A stretch of 64,000 nucleotides of DNA from an uncultured Veillonellaceae bacterium (lineage in GTDB: Bacteria > Bacillota > Negativicutes > Veillonellales > Veillonellaceae): NCBI GenBank assembly GCA_945867815.1, contig CAMBIX010000008.1, positions 32,658-96,657 on the forward strand. Direction: 5' to 3'. Numbering within the stretch: position 1 is the stretch's first letter; the number at the start of each line of letters is the position of its first letter. A program made the position numbers and the translations under genes. The notes under the pieces were generated by a model. It did no database searches, was not told the origin of the DNA, and saw only the letters and a program-made list of their open reading frames with translations. Of the stretch, positions 33,841 through 41,973 are shown in pieces.

Positions 33841-34155
33841 CTCTTCTTTTCAATCAATACTAGCGCTGTTTAATAATTCGATTGGTAGGGGAAGAATAAA
33901 GAATGCCACATCTAGCTAATAAGTAGGAGAGGAAACTGATTGGATAGAAAAGGCCTATTTGGGGTATATATGTAATTTTAAGGATAATGGCAATTATATA
34001 ATTTAAGATTTCAACGGATGAAGGTCTTTGATGTAACAGCTGGTGCTTTTCATTGTAAGTATGGTGAGTATATGTGGGAAGTATATGTGGGAGAGTTTAT
34101 AAATAGGTAGAGAGAAACGAAGGTAATGAAAAAGGTAATGTATTAGTAAAAACTT
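33841..34155. other. Intergenic DNA between galU and bioY
   Basis: No supported gene. A 30-codon open frame near 34018 has no ribosome-binding site. A direct repeat AGTATATGTGGGA occurs twice near 34070-34095. Confidence 0.5.
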
Positions 34156-34187
34156 TTGTTAACATATGATATACTACTAGTTGACGG
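34156..34187 (+). promoter_or_regulatory. Possible BirA operator upstream of bioY
   Basis: TTGTTAAC (34156-34163) and a degenerate inverted half-site GTTGACGG (34180-34187) are separated by 16 bp, close to the BirA operator form. The right half overlaps the -35 element of the promoter at 34181. The right half-site is imperfect, so the call is tentative. Confidence 0.45.
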
Positions 34188-34209
34188 TTGTGGGTAGGTT
34201 CTTTATACT
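34181..34209 (+). promoter_or_regulatory. Promoter of bioY
   Basis: TTGACG (34181-34186), 17-bp spacer, TATACT (34204-34209); strong sigma-A-type match, with a leader of roughly 110 nt before the bioY start. Confidence 0.75.
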
Positions 34210-34226
34210 AAACGTATGATGTAGGG

Positions 34227-34252
34227 CGGTTTAGGATAGAGGACCGTTTTTT
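34227..34252 (+). terminator. Weak hairpin with T tract in the bioY leader
   Basis: CGGTTT (34227-34232) can pair with GGACCG (34241-34246, two G-T pairs) and is followed by TTTTTT. It lies about 17 nt after the expected transcription start and may be a leader attenuator. Confidence 0.45.
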
Positions 34253-34326
34253 ATTAAGTAGATTAGTTGCTCGTAGTATGCATATGTATAGTAAGTAGTT
34301 TATAGCGTGTAAAGGGGTTTTACTTT

Positions 34327-34857
34327 ATGAATCGAACAACAAAACAGTTAACGAAAATGGCTTTATTGGTGGCTTTGTTATGTGTGTCAGCTTACATTTC
34401 AGTGCCAGCGCCTTGGGGTGGTATTATTACGTCTTTAACACTTGTCATGTGTTTGGTTGCTTTTATGCTATCACCGAAGGATACATTTGTGACCTTAGTT
34501 GTTTATGATTTAATGGGTGCTATTGGGTTACCTGTTTTTGCTGGTGGTGCTGGCGGTTTTTCTGTTATTTTGAGTCCTTGGGGAGGCTTTATTCTTGGCT
34601 GGCCTATAGCTTATACGGCACTTAGTCTATTAAAGGGGAAACGAGTTAATTTTATTAGTTATGCTTGGCGAGCTGTTCTTGTATCTATTCCTGTTTTATA
34701 TATTATTGCTGTTCCTTATTTTATGTGGGTTAGTGGTAATCAGTTGACTAATCCGGAACAGTGGTATGCTACGGGGTTATCTATGATTGGGTTTATTCCT
34801 GGTGATATTATTAAGGCAATAATAGCGGCCTGGCTAGCTACGAAGATTCGCGTTTAG
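34327..34857 (+). CDS. bioY: Biotin transporter substrate-binding component BioY
   Basis: An ECF-type biotin uptake protein of 176 aa with about six membrane segments. Family features are the N-terminal TKMALLVALLCVSAYISVPA, the conserved YDLMGAIGLPVFAGGAGGF region (about 55-73) and GFIPGDIIKAIIAAWLA at the C-terminus. AAAGGGG precedes the ATG. It stands alone and would use an ECF energising module encoded elsewhere. Imported biotin supports MmdC. Confidence 0.93.
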   Translation: MNRTTKQLTKMALLVALLCVSAYISVPAPWGGIITSLTLVMCLVAFMLSPKDTFVTLVVYDLMGAIGLPVFAGGAGGFSVILSPWGGFILGWPIAYTALSLLKGKRVNFISYAWRAVLVSIPVLYIIAVPYFMWVSGNQLTNPEQWYATGLSMIGFIPGDIIKAIIAAWLATKIRV

Positions 34858-34876
34858 TTGTTAGCGTTAGCTTAAT

Positions 34877-34902
34877 GGGTGATATATATATCACCCCATT
34901 TT
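34877..34902 (+). terminator. Terminator after bioY
   Basis: A perfect 20-bp palindrome, GGGTGATATATATATCACCC (34877-34896), followed by CATTTT. Confidence 0.75.
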
Positions 34903-35142
34903 ACTGTTTAATAGATAAATTATGAGATAGATTAAAAGGCTTATGTATAAGCAAATTGCGTACATGGTTAGTATAGGGAATTGAATACGCTGAGAATAAG
35001 TTGATAATTTTCATTTAGTGTAAATTTTCTAGTTTTTTATGGCTAGTATGACTTACTTTTGCGAGATAAAATAGGTCATGAAGATAGTCGTTACAGGCAC
35101 TTATATCTGTCAAGTGCTAATCTAGCAAAATACAATATACCA

Positions 35143-35172
35143 TTGACGAAACACAATATATCGTACTACATA
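35143..35172 (+). promoter_or_regulatory. Promoter of nrdDG
   Basis: TTGACG (35143-35148), 18-bp spacer and TACATA (35167-35172). It overlaps the first NrdR box. Confidence 0.6.
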
Positions 35173-35198
35173 TTGAGGATGGATACTATATATAGTAT
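35151..35198 (+). promoter_or_regulatory. Paired NrdR boxes upstream of nrdDG
   Basis: Box 1 ACACAATATATCGTAC (35151-35166) and box 2 ATACTATATATAGTAT (35183-35198) resemble the NrdR consensus ACACTATATATAGTGT. Their starts are 32 bp apart, the three-helical-turn spacing characteristic of NrdR pairs. They overlap and follow the promoter, as expected for repression of ribonucleotide reductase genes. Confidence 0.8.
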
Positions 35199-35226
35199 AA
35201 TCAGTGTAGTCAAAGAACAGACACAA

Positions 35227-35261
35227 GATAGGCTCAGGTTTTTATAGAGCCTGTCTTTTCT
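35227..35261 (+). terminator. Hairpin with T tract in the nrdD leader (possible attenuator)
   Basis: A nine-bp stem GATAGGCTC (35227-35235) with GAGCCTGTC (35247-35255, one T-G pair), then TTTTCTT. It stands only 20 bp before the nrdD start, downstream of promoter and NrdR boxes. Confidence 0.7.
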
Positions 35262-35280
35262 TATGCAGGAGGTCAGAGAT

Positions 35281-37431
35281 ATGTTAGAGGTTATAAAACG
35301 TGATGGCACAAAAGTACCATTTGATAAATCTAAGATTGCTGTTGCTATTGAGAAAGCAATGAATAGCAGTACTGGTTTATATGAAGAAGGCCAAGCACAA
35401 AAAATTGCTGATGAAATTGAAGCTTATGCACAGTCAATTCCAAAGGCTATGACTATCTATGCTATTGAAGACCGTGTGTACTATAAATTGTTAGAATATC
35501 ATAATCCAGCTACAGCTCGGGCTTATGAAAACTATAAGGCTGTACAGGCCTTTAAGCGTCGTGAAAATACAACGGATGAAGGCGTGTTTGGTTTACTTGA
35601 CCGTAGTAATGTAGAAGTGCTAGATGAAAACTCCAATAAGGATGCAGCGATTGTATCTACGCAGCGTGATTTGATTGCTGGGGAAGTTAGTAAGGATATG
35701 GCTCGCCGTAAAATTATTCCAGCCGATATCTTGCAGGCTCATGACAGCGGGGCTATTCATTTCCATGATATGGACTATATTATCCAACCTATGTTTAATT
35801 GCTGCTTAATTAACTTGGAAGATATGCTTATGAATGGGACCGTTATCAATGGTAAAAAGATTGATACACCAAAGTCATTCCAAGTAGCTTGTACAGTAAC
35901 AACACAGATTATTGCGCAAGTTGCATCAGGTCAGTACGGCGGACAAAGTATTAATGGCATTGACCGTATTTTGGCACCTTTTGTACGAAAATCCTATGAA
36001 AAGATTTTAAATAATGTCTTAGAAGAACAAGTTGAAATCTATGGTATGGAACCGAATATGGAAAAGGCCAAGGAAATCGCTTGGAAACGGACACGTAAGG
36101 AAGTCAAAGATGGCATTCAGACCATCCAGTATCAAATTAATACTTTGATGACGACTAATGGGCAGGCACCTTTTGTTACCTTGTTTATGTACTTTGATCC
36201 AAAGAGTGAATACGCTAAGGAAGCGGCTCTTATTGATGAGGAAATTTTGAAACAGCGTATCATTGGCGTTAAAAATGAAGCGGATGTGTATATTACACCG
36301 GCCTTTCCTAAGTTGATTTATGTATTGGATGAACATAATATTCATCCAGATAGCCCGTATTATTATTTAACGGAACTAGCTGCTAAGTGTACAGCTAAAC
36401 GCATGTATCCTGACTATATTTCAGCTAAGAAGATGCGCGAAAACTACGAAGGTAATGTGTTTAGTCCTATGGGCTGTCGTTCCTTCTTATCTCCTTGGAA
36501 AAATGAAAAAGGTGAATACGTATTTGATGGCCGTTTCAATATGGGTGTTGTCAGCATTAACTTGCCACAGATTGGTATTCTAGCTCGCGGTAGTGAAGAA
36601 CGTTTCTTTGAAATCATGGATAAACGTTTGGAATTAGCTAAAAAGGCCTTGTTATTGCGGTATGAATTACTGAAGAATGTAACGTCTGATGTATCGCCGA
36701 TTCATTGGCAGCATGGGGCCATTGCCCGCTTGAAGAAGGGTGAATCCATTGCTAAGTTCTTAACCGGTGGTTATGCAACTTTGTCTTTAGGGTATATTGG
36801 TATTTATGAAGCAACGAAATTAATCATCGGTGAATCCAATACGACGCCTCGTGGTCGCGAATTTGCCATGAAGATTATGGATAAGATGAATGATGCAGTA
36901 CATTTATGGCGCGACCAGTATAATATTGGTTTTGCTCTCTATGGGACACCGGCAGAAAACTTGACGAATCGTTTCTCTTCGATTGATAGGGCTCGTTTTG
37001 GGGAAATCCCAGATGTAACCGATAAGGGGTATTATACTAATTCCTACCATGTAAGCGTGCGGGAAGAAATTAATGTTTTTGATAAGTTCTCCTTTGAAGC
37101 CGATTTCCAGAAAAAATCAACAGGTGGCTGTATTTCTTATGCAGAAATCCCTAATATGACCAATAATATTCCAGCGGTATTAACCATGATTAAATACATT
37201 TATGATAATATTGCTTACGGTGAATTTAATACGAAGTCAGATTATTGCCATGTATGTGGTTTTGATGGTGAAATCAAGGTTAATGATGATAACCAATGGG
37301 AATGCCCACGGTGTCATAATACTGACCGAGATAAATTAACAGTTATTCGTCGTACGTGTGGTTATTTAGGCGAAAACTTCTGGAATGAAGGTCGTACGAA
37401 AGAAATCAAAGATCGAGTTATGCATATTTAA
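35281..37431 (+). CDS. nrdD: Anaerobic ribonucleoside-triphosphate reductase (class III)
   Basis: Oxygen-sensitive glycyl radical enzyme making dNTPs from NTPs. The 716-aa protein has an N-terminal ATP-cone (VIKRDGTKVPFDKSKI, about 4-90), the catalytic barrel with NGQAPFVTLF, a zinc site CHVCGFDG...CPRCHN near the C-terminus and the glycyl radical loop RRTCGYLGENFWNEGR. The start is ATG 35281 with AGGAGG eight bases upstream; an earlier in-frame ATG (35263) lies before that site. It is coupled to its activase gene nrdG 15 bp downstream. Confidence 0.96.
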   Translation: MLEVIKRDGTKVPFDKSKIAVAIEKAMNSSTGLYEEGQAQKIADEIEAYAQSIPKAMTIYAIEDRVYYKLLEYHNPATARAYENYKAVQAFKRRENTTDEGVFGLLDRSNVEVLDENSNKDAAIVSTQRDLIAGEVSKDMARRKIIPADILQAHDSGAIHFHDMDYIIQPMFNCCLINLEDMLMNGTVINGKKIDTPKSFQVACTVTTQIIAQVASGQYGGQSINGIDRILAPFVRKSYEKILNNVLEEQVEIYGMEPNMEKAKEIAWKRTRKEVKDGIQTIQYQINTLMTTNGQAPFVTLFMYFDPKSEYAKEAALIDEEILKQRIIGVKNEADVYITPAFPKLIYVLDEHNIHPDSPYYYLTELAAKCTAKRMYPDYISAKKMRENYEGNVFSPMGCRSFLSPWKNEKGEYVFDGRFNMGVVSINLPQIGILARGSEERFFEIMDKRLELAKKALLLRYELLKNVTSDVSPIHWQHGAIARLKKGESIAKFLTGGYATLSLGYIGIYEATKLIIGESNTTPRGREFAMKIMDKMNDAVHLWRDQYNIGFALYGTPAENLTNRFSSIDRARFGEIPDVTDKGYYTNSYHVSVREEINVFDKFSFEADFQKKSTGGCISYAEIPNMTNNIPAVLTMIKYIYDNIAYGEFNTKSDYCHVCGFDGEIKVNDDNQWECPRCHNTDRDKLTVIRRTCGYLGENFWNEGRTKEIKDRVMHI

Positions 37432-37446
37432 AAGAGGTTGATACGT

Positions 37447-37944
37447 ATGAATTACGGGCAGATACGTAAGTATGATATTGCCAATGGCAATGGTATACGG
37501 ACGACTGTTTTTGTAACAGGTTGTACCCATCATTGTTTTAACTGTTTTAACGGAGAGTACCAAGATCCTAATAATGGAAAACCGTGGACAGATAAAGAAA
37601 CACAGCAGGTTTTGCAGTATGTTAGTGATGATAATGTAGCAGGCTTAACTTTGCTTGGAGGAGAACCTTTTCAGAATATAGATGGACTTTTGCCCCTTGT
37701 TCGTGCGGTTCGTAAGGCTCAGCCGGAAAAAGATATTTGGGTTTATTCCGGCTATACCTTAGATGCTATTTTAAAGGATCCTAAGAAAAAAGAACTCTTG
37801 GAAGAATGCGATATTTTAGTGGATGGTCTTTACGTAGAAGAATTACGAGATCCAGCATTGCGTTTTAGAGGGTCTAAAAATCAACGGATTATTGATATTA
37901 AGAAGACTCTTAGCAGTGGAGATGTAGTTATTGCCATGGAATGA
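37447..37944 (+). CDS. nrdG: Anaerobic ribonucleotide reductase activating protein
   Basis: Radical SAM activase generating the glycyl radical on NrdD. The 165-aa protein starts at ATG 37447 with AAGAGG upstream and carries the CxxxCxxC cluster motif CTHHCFNC in VFVTGCTHHCFNCFNGEYQ, then LLGGEPFQN and VYSGYTLD. It is co-transcribed with nrdD and followed by a strong terminator. Confidence 0.95.
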   Translation: MNYGQIRKYDIANGNGIRTTVFVTGCTHHCFNCFNGEYQDPNNGKPWTDKETQQVLQYVSDDNVAGLTLLGGEPFQNIDGLLPLVRAVRKAQPEKDIWVYSGYTLDAILKDPKKKELLEECDILVDGLYVEELRDPALRFRGSKNQRIIDIKKTLSSGDVVIAME

Positions 37945-38010
37945 GTGGTATTCATTCCTGCTAAGTTTTATTATTACGTAAGTATATTATATTAAATAAT
38001 GCATAAAAGA

Positions 38011-38051
38011 AGAGCACATATAGCCTTTGGCGGACTATATGTGCTCTTTTT
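38011..38051 (+). terminator. Terminator after nrdDG
   Basis: Perfect 13-bp stem AGAGCACATATAG (38011-38023) with CTATATGTGCTCT (38035-38047), then TTTT. Confidence 0.9.
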
Positions 38052-38077
38052 AGTGTTAATAGGATAAACCTTGACGT

Positions 38078-38192
38078 AGTAAGTAACGGCGCATGGTAGG
38101 GAAGTACCCTATATTTTCTCTCGGGAGCTGGTTACCTTCGGTAAAGGCTCCCTACGAGAAATATAGGGCACTTCGTGATTTAGAGTTAATGA
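38078..38192. repeat. Modular palindrome, P2 ends with P1-like core (copy D)
   Basis: A 115-bp unit from AGTAAG to TTAATGA. The arms GAAGTACCCTATATTT and AAATATAGGGCACTTC flank a core (CTCGGGAGCTGGTTACC, then AAAGGCTCCCTACGAG) that resembles the P1 core. The outer ends GGAAGTACC and GGGCACTTCGTGA define the P2 type seen at 41819, 41892 and 43704. Confidence 0.8.
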
Positions 38193-38228
38193 TTTATGTA
38201 TGTCGAGTTTTTAGTGAATTAGAGTGAA

Positions 38229-38343
38229 AGTAAGCAGCGGCGTATGGAAGGGAAGCACCCTAAATCTTCTCTCGGGAGCTGGTTACCTTCGGTAAAGGCT
38301 TCCTACGAGAAATATAAGGCACTTCGTGACATGGCGTTAATGA
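38229..38343. repeat. Modular palindrome, P2 ends with P1-like core (copy E)
   Basis: A second 115-bp unit in the same orientation as copy D, starting 151 bp later, with roughly 13 differences by eye. The core is almost unchanged while differences concentrate in ends and arms (GAAGCACCC against GAAGTACCC). Confidence 0.8.
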
Positions 38344-38352
38344 CTTATTTAA

Positions 38353-38419
38353 GCAAATAGACCTGCCCCGCAAGGAGCCTTACGATAGTATCAGCTTCGA
38401 GGGGGCAGGTCTTGTTTGC
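38353..38419 (-). repeat. P1 palindrome in reverse orientation (copy F), terminator for the DUF805 gene
   Basis: Arms GCAAATAGACCTGCCCC and GGGGCAGGTCTTGTTTGC surround GCAAGGAGCCTTACGATAGT followed by ATCAGCTTCGAG, the reverse complement of the P1 core. It lies 4 bp from the stop of the leftward DUF805 gene. Confidence 0.8.
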
Positions 38420-38422
38420 GTC

Positions 38423-39475
38423 TTATTTAGTTTTTACAGGTAAACTTAGTACATATAGGTAGAAAATTAGAATAACGGATTGAATGCAATTAGCAAAGAA
38501 GGCAAGAGCTGTACTCTGGATAACCATCATAAATAGGGTTAGGCAAACTGGGATAAGGGGTAAGAGTATCCACCAAGCTCGCCAGCCGGCACTGTGTAAG
38601 CGACGAATGGTTAAGAGGAGGGAGAGTACGGAAAAGGCAATGCCCGTAATGCCTAATAGGAAAATGGTGATGTAAACAGCTATACGAGAGCCACTCGTTA
38701 AGGTTAATAAACTAGAACCAATAGCGGAGAAGGCTAAGAATAAAACCATGGTTAGGATGTAAAGGGATATAGAGCTAACCGCATAAAAGCCACGAGATAC
38801 AGGTGGTTTTAATTGTAAAATATCCTTGTTCCAATACTCACGAAGGATACCTTTAATGGTTAGGGTATTTGAATCGCCTTGAATAGCCGCATTAGCAGGT
38901 GGTGCTCCGTATGCATTGTTTTTATCAGACGCTTGTACAAAGAAGTAGAGCAGACCGATTTCAATGATAAGGGAAATAATGATAGTGAAATAAGCTAGTA
39001 ATAAATCAGTAGGAATTAAGATAGTTAATAGTAAAAAAGGCAACGGTATTAGATTAAATAGCATCCAATAGCCTGAATGATTTATATCATGTAAACGCCG
39101 AATCCCTAATAGATAAAAACCAACGTAGAAGACACAAAGTAGAATTAGGCTAATGATACCGTAAATTGAGCCAGATACTTGTTGGAATTGATAAAAGCGA
39201 ATAATGGATAAGAAGTTGCCATCAGATAAGAAGAAAAGACTATAAATAGCATCAATTAATATATAAAGGGCTTGTAGTCCAGAGGTAATGATAAGCATCA
39301 TTACGAAAGATAGCCAGAATTGGGTACGATCAACACGACCACGGAAGGAAAAGAAATCTTTCCAAAAACTTTTTGTGGCTTGCCATAAGGTGAGTTGAGG
39401 TTCTTCTTGTTTAGAGGTAGGTGAGGATGATGGTATCGTCATATCTACCGATGAAGTAGTAGGTGCCTGGTTCAT
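38423..39475 (-). CDS. Membrane protein with two DUF805-like domains
   Basis: A 350-aa integral membrane protein. The first half (about 30-185) is a typical DUF805 domain: FFSFRGRVDRTQFWLSF, four hydrophobic segments and LLGIRRLHDINHSGYWML. The second half repeats the plan in degenerate form (GFYAVSSISL, then LTIRRLHSAGWRAWWILLP), so the protein appears to be an internal duplication. GGAG precedes the ATG. Function unknown; DUF805 proteins are inner-membrane proteins of unknown role. Confidence 0.8.
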   Translation of the reverse strand: MNQAPTTSSVDMTIPSSSPTSKQEEPQLTLWQATKSFWKDFFSFRGRVDRTQFWLSFVMMLIITSGLQALYILIDAIYSLFFLSDGNFLSIIRFYQFQQVSGSIYGIISLILLCVFYVGFYLLGIRRLHDINHSGYWMLFNLIPLPFLLLTILIPTDLLLAYFTIIISLIIEIGLLYFFVQASDKNNAYGAPPANAAIQGDSNTLTIKGILREYWNKDILQLKPPVSRGFYAVSSISLYILTMVLFLAFSAIGSSLLTLTSGSRIAVYITIFLLGITGIAFSVLSLLLTIRRLHSAGWRAWWILLPLIPVCLTLFMMVIQSTALAFFANCIQSVILIFYLYVLSLPVKTK

Positions 39476-39511
39476 TAGAATCTCCTTAATATAAATATAT
39501 GGATAAGATAG

Positions 39512-39552
39512 AAATAAGGGTAAGAATCTGATAGATTCTGTACCCTTATTTT
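39512..39552 (-). terminator. Terminator for the leftward fabK-carbonic anhydrase unit
   Basis: Nearly perfect inverted repeat AAATAAGGGTAAGAATC with GATTCTGTACCCTTATTT, in the gap between the gamma-carbonic anhydrase stop and the DUF805 start. AT-rich flanks on both sides allow bidirectional action. Confidence 0.7.
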
Positions 39553-39624
39553 AATATAAAATGTAAGCTTGATAAAGATGACAGACGATAGCAATTTAAG
39601 TGCTCATAGCTTTTTTATCTAGTG

Positions 39625-40173
39625 TTACACGATAGGTGCCTTGTCATCACAGGTTTCACCACCAATATTAGGCATGAGATTATAACCTTCTGACCAAAGT
39701 TTTTTGTATTTTAAGGCCTGGTTGTGAATGCGTTCGGTCATAGACGGATCCGTGCGAACCACTTTAGCAGGACAGCCTACAACAAGGGAGTTAGGTGGAA
39801 TGACGGTGCCTTCTAAGACAACGGCACCAGCGCCGACAATAGAACCATGGCCGATAGTGCAGCGGCTTAAGACAATCGCCCCCATGCCGATTAATACATT
39901 GTCTTCGACCACAGACGCATGCACAATGGCGCCATGGCCGATGGTTACATAGTCACCAATAATACAAGGATGCGTGTCTTCTACATGTAGAACGGAGTTG
40001 TCTTGTACATTGGAATAGCGGCCAACTTCGATACGGTTAACGTCGCCACGGAGGGCACAGTTTTGCCAAATGGATGAATATTCTTTTAGGGTTACATCGC
40101 CTGTTAATTCGGCGCCAGGCATAATGCAGGCTTTATGGTCGACAACAGGATACTTAGATTTAAATGGTAACAT
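39625..40173 (-). CDS. Gamma-carbonic anhydrase family protein
   Basis: A 182-aa left-handed beta-helix protein of the YrdA/PaaY group. Hexapeptide repeats run through the centre (GDVTLKEYSSIWQNCALRGD, VGRYSNVQDNSVLHVE) and the metal-binding histidines are visible in IGHGAIVHAS and CTIGHGSIVGAGAVV. It may hydrate CO2 or act as an acyltransferase-like protein; many members lack measured activity. It lies 48 bp downstream of fabK in the same direction, implying co-transcription. Confidence 0.85.
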   Translation of the reverse strand: MLPFKSKYPVVDHKACIMPGAELTGDVTLKEYSSIWQNCALRGDVNRIEVGRYSNVQDNSVLHVEDTHPCIIGDYVTIGHGAIVHASVVEDNVLIGMGAIVLSRCTIGHGSIVGAGAVVLEGTVIPPNSLVVGCPAKVVRTDPSMTERIHNQALKYKKLWSEGYNLMPNIGGETCDDKAPIV

Positions 40174-40221
40174 AAGATAAAACCTTCTTTTGGTATAAGT
40201 TGTATAGAATTTACGAAAGAT

Positions 40222-41169
40222 TTATAGAGTAAAAGCTTGTGCTTTTTTGAGACTGTCAATGGCTTCCTTAATAATGGAATCAACGATGACCTTAGCTGGT
40301 TCCATTTTAGTCAAACGGTTAAGGCTTTGGTCACATTGAACGACGCCATTAACGATATCGCCATTAACAGCAGCGAGTTTATTAGTTCCTTTAGACATAG
40401 TGGTAAGTTCTTCTTTAGGCGCATTGGCATGTTCGGCTGCGATGTATCGGTCGGTAAAGGCATTTTTTAGGGATCGGACGCCGCCAGTCCCATGGGAGAT
40501 GAGGCCTGTAATGACGGAATCTGTATCGGTTGCTTTAATAATGGCTTCCTTGCAATTGGTGTGCATTTGGCATTCGTCAGCTAAGATAAAGCGAGACCCC
40601 ATTTGTACGCCGCTGGCTCCCATAACAAGGGCGGCTGCAAGACCGCGGCCATCAACAATACCACCAGCAACGATAACAGGAATATCGATTTCAGGTAATA
40701 CGTTTTCCATTAATGGCATAGTAGACTGGGTACCAATATGACCGCCTGCTTCCTGTCCTTCAATGATAATCGCGTCAGCACCAGCACTGGCGACACGTTT
40801 AGCAAGTTTAAAATTAGGTACGACAGGAATGACCTTGATACCAGCCTCGTGGAGAGGTGCAATATGGGAAACGGGATTACCAGCGCCAAGAGTAACAAAG
40901 GCAGGTTTTTCTTCTTGAATAACAGCCATTAGTTCATCGATGTTATCGGCCATAAGCATGAGGTTTACGCCAAAGGGTTTATCGGTTAGAGCGCGGCAGG
41001 CACGAATTTCATTACGAATCCAGTCAGCGTCGCGGCCACCAGAAGCAATAACACCAGTAGCACCAGCATTGGCAACGGCAGCAGCTAATTTATGTTCTGA
41101 CGTCCATGCCATGGCGCCTTGAATAATTGGATAGGTAATATGTAAAAGTTCTGTTAGTTTTGTTTTCAT
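40222..41169 (-). CDS. fabK: Enoyl-ACP reductase II (FMN-dependent)
   Basis: A 315-aa TIM-barrel flavoprotein reducing trans-2-enoyl-ACP in fatty acid synthesis, the alternative to FabI. It starts KLTELLHITYPIIQGAMAW and has NAGATGVIASGG, the hallmark EGQEAGGHIG and VIVAGGIVDGRGLAAAL with QMGSRF for FMN phosphate. ATG 41169 with AGGAGGT upstream is preferred over an in-frame ATG at 41196. No other fab gene is adjacent. Nitronate monooxygenase is a close relative, but the EAGGHIG motif and length favour FabK. Confidence 0.85.
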   Translation of the reverse strand: MKTKLTELLHITYPIIQGAMAWTSEHKLAAAVANAGATGVIASGGRDADWIRNEIRACRALTDKPFGVNLMLMADNIDELMAVIQEEKPAFVTLGAGNPVSHIAPLHEAGIKVIPVVPNFKLAKRVASAGADAIIIEGQEAGGHIGTQSTMPLMENVLPEIDIPVIVAGGIVDGRGLAAALVMGASGVQMGSRFILADECQMHTNCKEAIIKATDTDSVITGLISHGTGGVRSLKNAFTDRYIAAEHANAPKEELTTMSKGTNKLAAVNGDIVNGVVQCDQSLNRLTKMEPAKVIVDSIIKEAIDSLKKAQAFTL

Positions 41170-41561
41170 AAAGGACCTCCTAGAGAAATATATCATCTTA
41201 TAATTGAGTATCTTTCTTAATACTAAATTCTATTTTAGTATAGCTCTAGTATAGCATAGGAAGGTATATAAATATAGTAAAAAGTCTTATAAAAGGGGTA
41301 AATTTTGTGCAATTTATTAGTGTTTATCATAGGTGGTTTATAGGTTAAATTGAAAATAGATATAGAAAAGGGATGGGACGAATAGCTATTATAAAAAATA
41401 ATAAAGCCAAAATAAAATTTTAAAAATGTGCTTTTAGCTACATCTTTTTAGAGAGATTTCGTATAGTATAGACTTAAACAAACGGAAGTGTTTGTTTAGC
41501 AAGGTAGTACCTAGTTAGTGTAGCTTAGAATTATATAGCGGATAAAGCAAGGCTAAGTGTT
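41170..41561. other. Intergenic region between divergent fabK and rubredoxin genes
   Basis: About 390 bp of AT-rich DNA without a credible gene. It should hold the leftward fabK promoter; TATACT- and TATAAT-like boxes occur on the minus strand near 41220-41260, but none stands out. Confidence 0.5.
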
Positions 41562-41590
41562 TTGCTGCTGATTATTTTCTATGATACACT
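41562..41590 (+). promoter_or_regulatory. Candidate rubredoxin promoter
   Basis: TTGCTG (41562-41567), 17-bp spacer, TACACT (41585-41590), 47 bp before the rubredoxin start. Confidence 0.5.
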
Positions 41591-41637
41591 ACGAGTAGAT
41601 TAAGTATCTTATAGATGAGATGAAGGAGGTCTTTATT

Positions 41638-41775
41638 ATGAAAGACAAATATGTATGTACAGTATGCGGTTATGTATATGATGAAGAAAAAGAAGGCGTA
41701 GCCTTCGCTGATCTTCCAGATGATTATGTATGCCCAGTATGTGGTGTGCCTAAAGATCAATTTGAAAAGATGTAA
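41638..41775 (+). CDS. Rubredoxin (short form)
   Basis: A 45-aa mononuclear iron electron carrier. The two iron-binding pairs are [11 protein letters not shown] and [13 protein letters not shown], with [11 protein letters not shown] between them. It is shorter than the usual 52-54 residues because the loop after the first pair is contracted (EEKEGVAF). AAGGAGG precedes the ATG. It probably serves in oxygen/peroxide defence or electron transfer in this anaerobe. It is below typical ORF length limits. Confidence 0.95.
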   Translation: MKDKYVCTVCGYVYDEEKEGVAFADLPDDYVCPVCGVPKDQFEKM

Positions 41776-41834
41776 GGCGAAAACAGCTGTTTTCCTCGCG
41801 AGCTAGTGCTAGGATTTTGGCACTGTGTATGGAA

Positions 41835-41869
41835 GCGCCCTATACTTTCTTAGTATGGGGTGCTTTTTT
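41835..41869 (+). terminator. Rubredoxin terminator formed from repeat sequence
   Basis: Stem GCGCCCTATAC (41835-41845) with GTATGGGGTGC (41853-41863), then six T. It uses the left end of palindrome J. Confidence 0.8.
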
Positions 41870-41891
41870 GTTGTAACTGAGTACGGAGTAC

Positions 41892-41973
41892 GGAAGTACC
41901 TGACGGTCTTCAAAAGCTACGTTCTCCGCTTCGCTCCGCAAGTCGTTTTGAAGAGACGTCAGGTGCTTCGTGA
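41892..41973. repeat. P2 palindrome nested inside J (copy H)
   Basis: Arms GAAGTACCTGACGGTCTTC and GAAGAGACGTCAGGTGCTTC, conserved ends GGAAGTACC and GGTGCTTCGTGAC, and a core containing CGTTCTCCGCTTCGCTCCGC followed by AAGTCG. Copy I (43704) has nearly the same core and ends but different arms. Confidence 0.8.

Noticed and set aside
34018..34110. 30-codon ORF between galU and bioY
   Set aside because: No ribosome-binding site, no terminator of its own and no recognisable product.
35059..35247. Open frame of 62 codons upstream of nrdD
   Set aside because: It overlaps the NrdR boxes and promoter, has no ribosome-binding site and no recognisable protein character.
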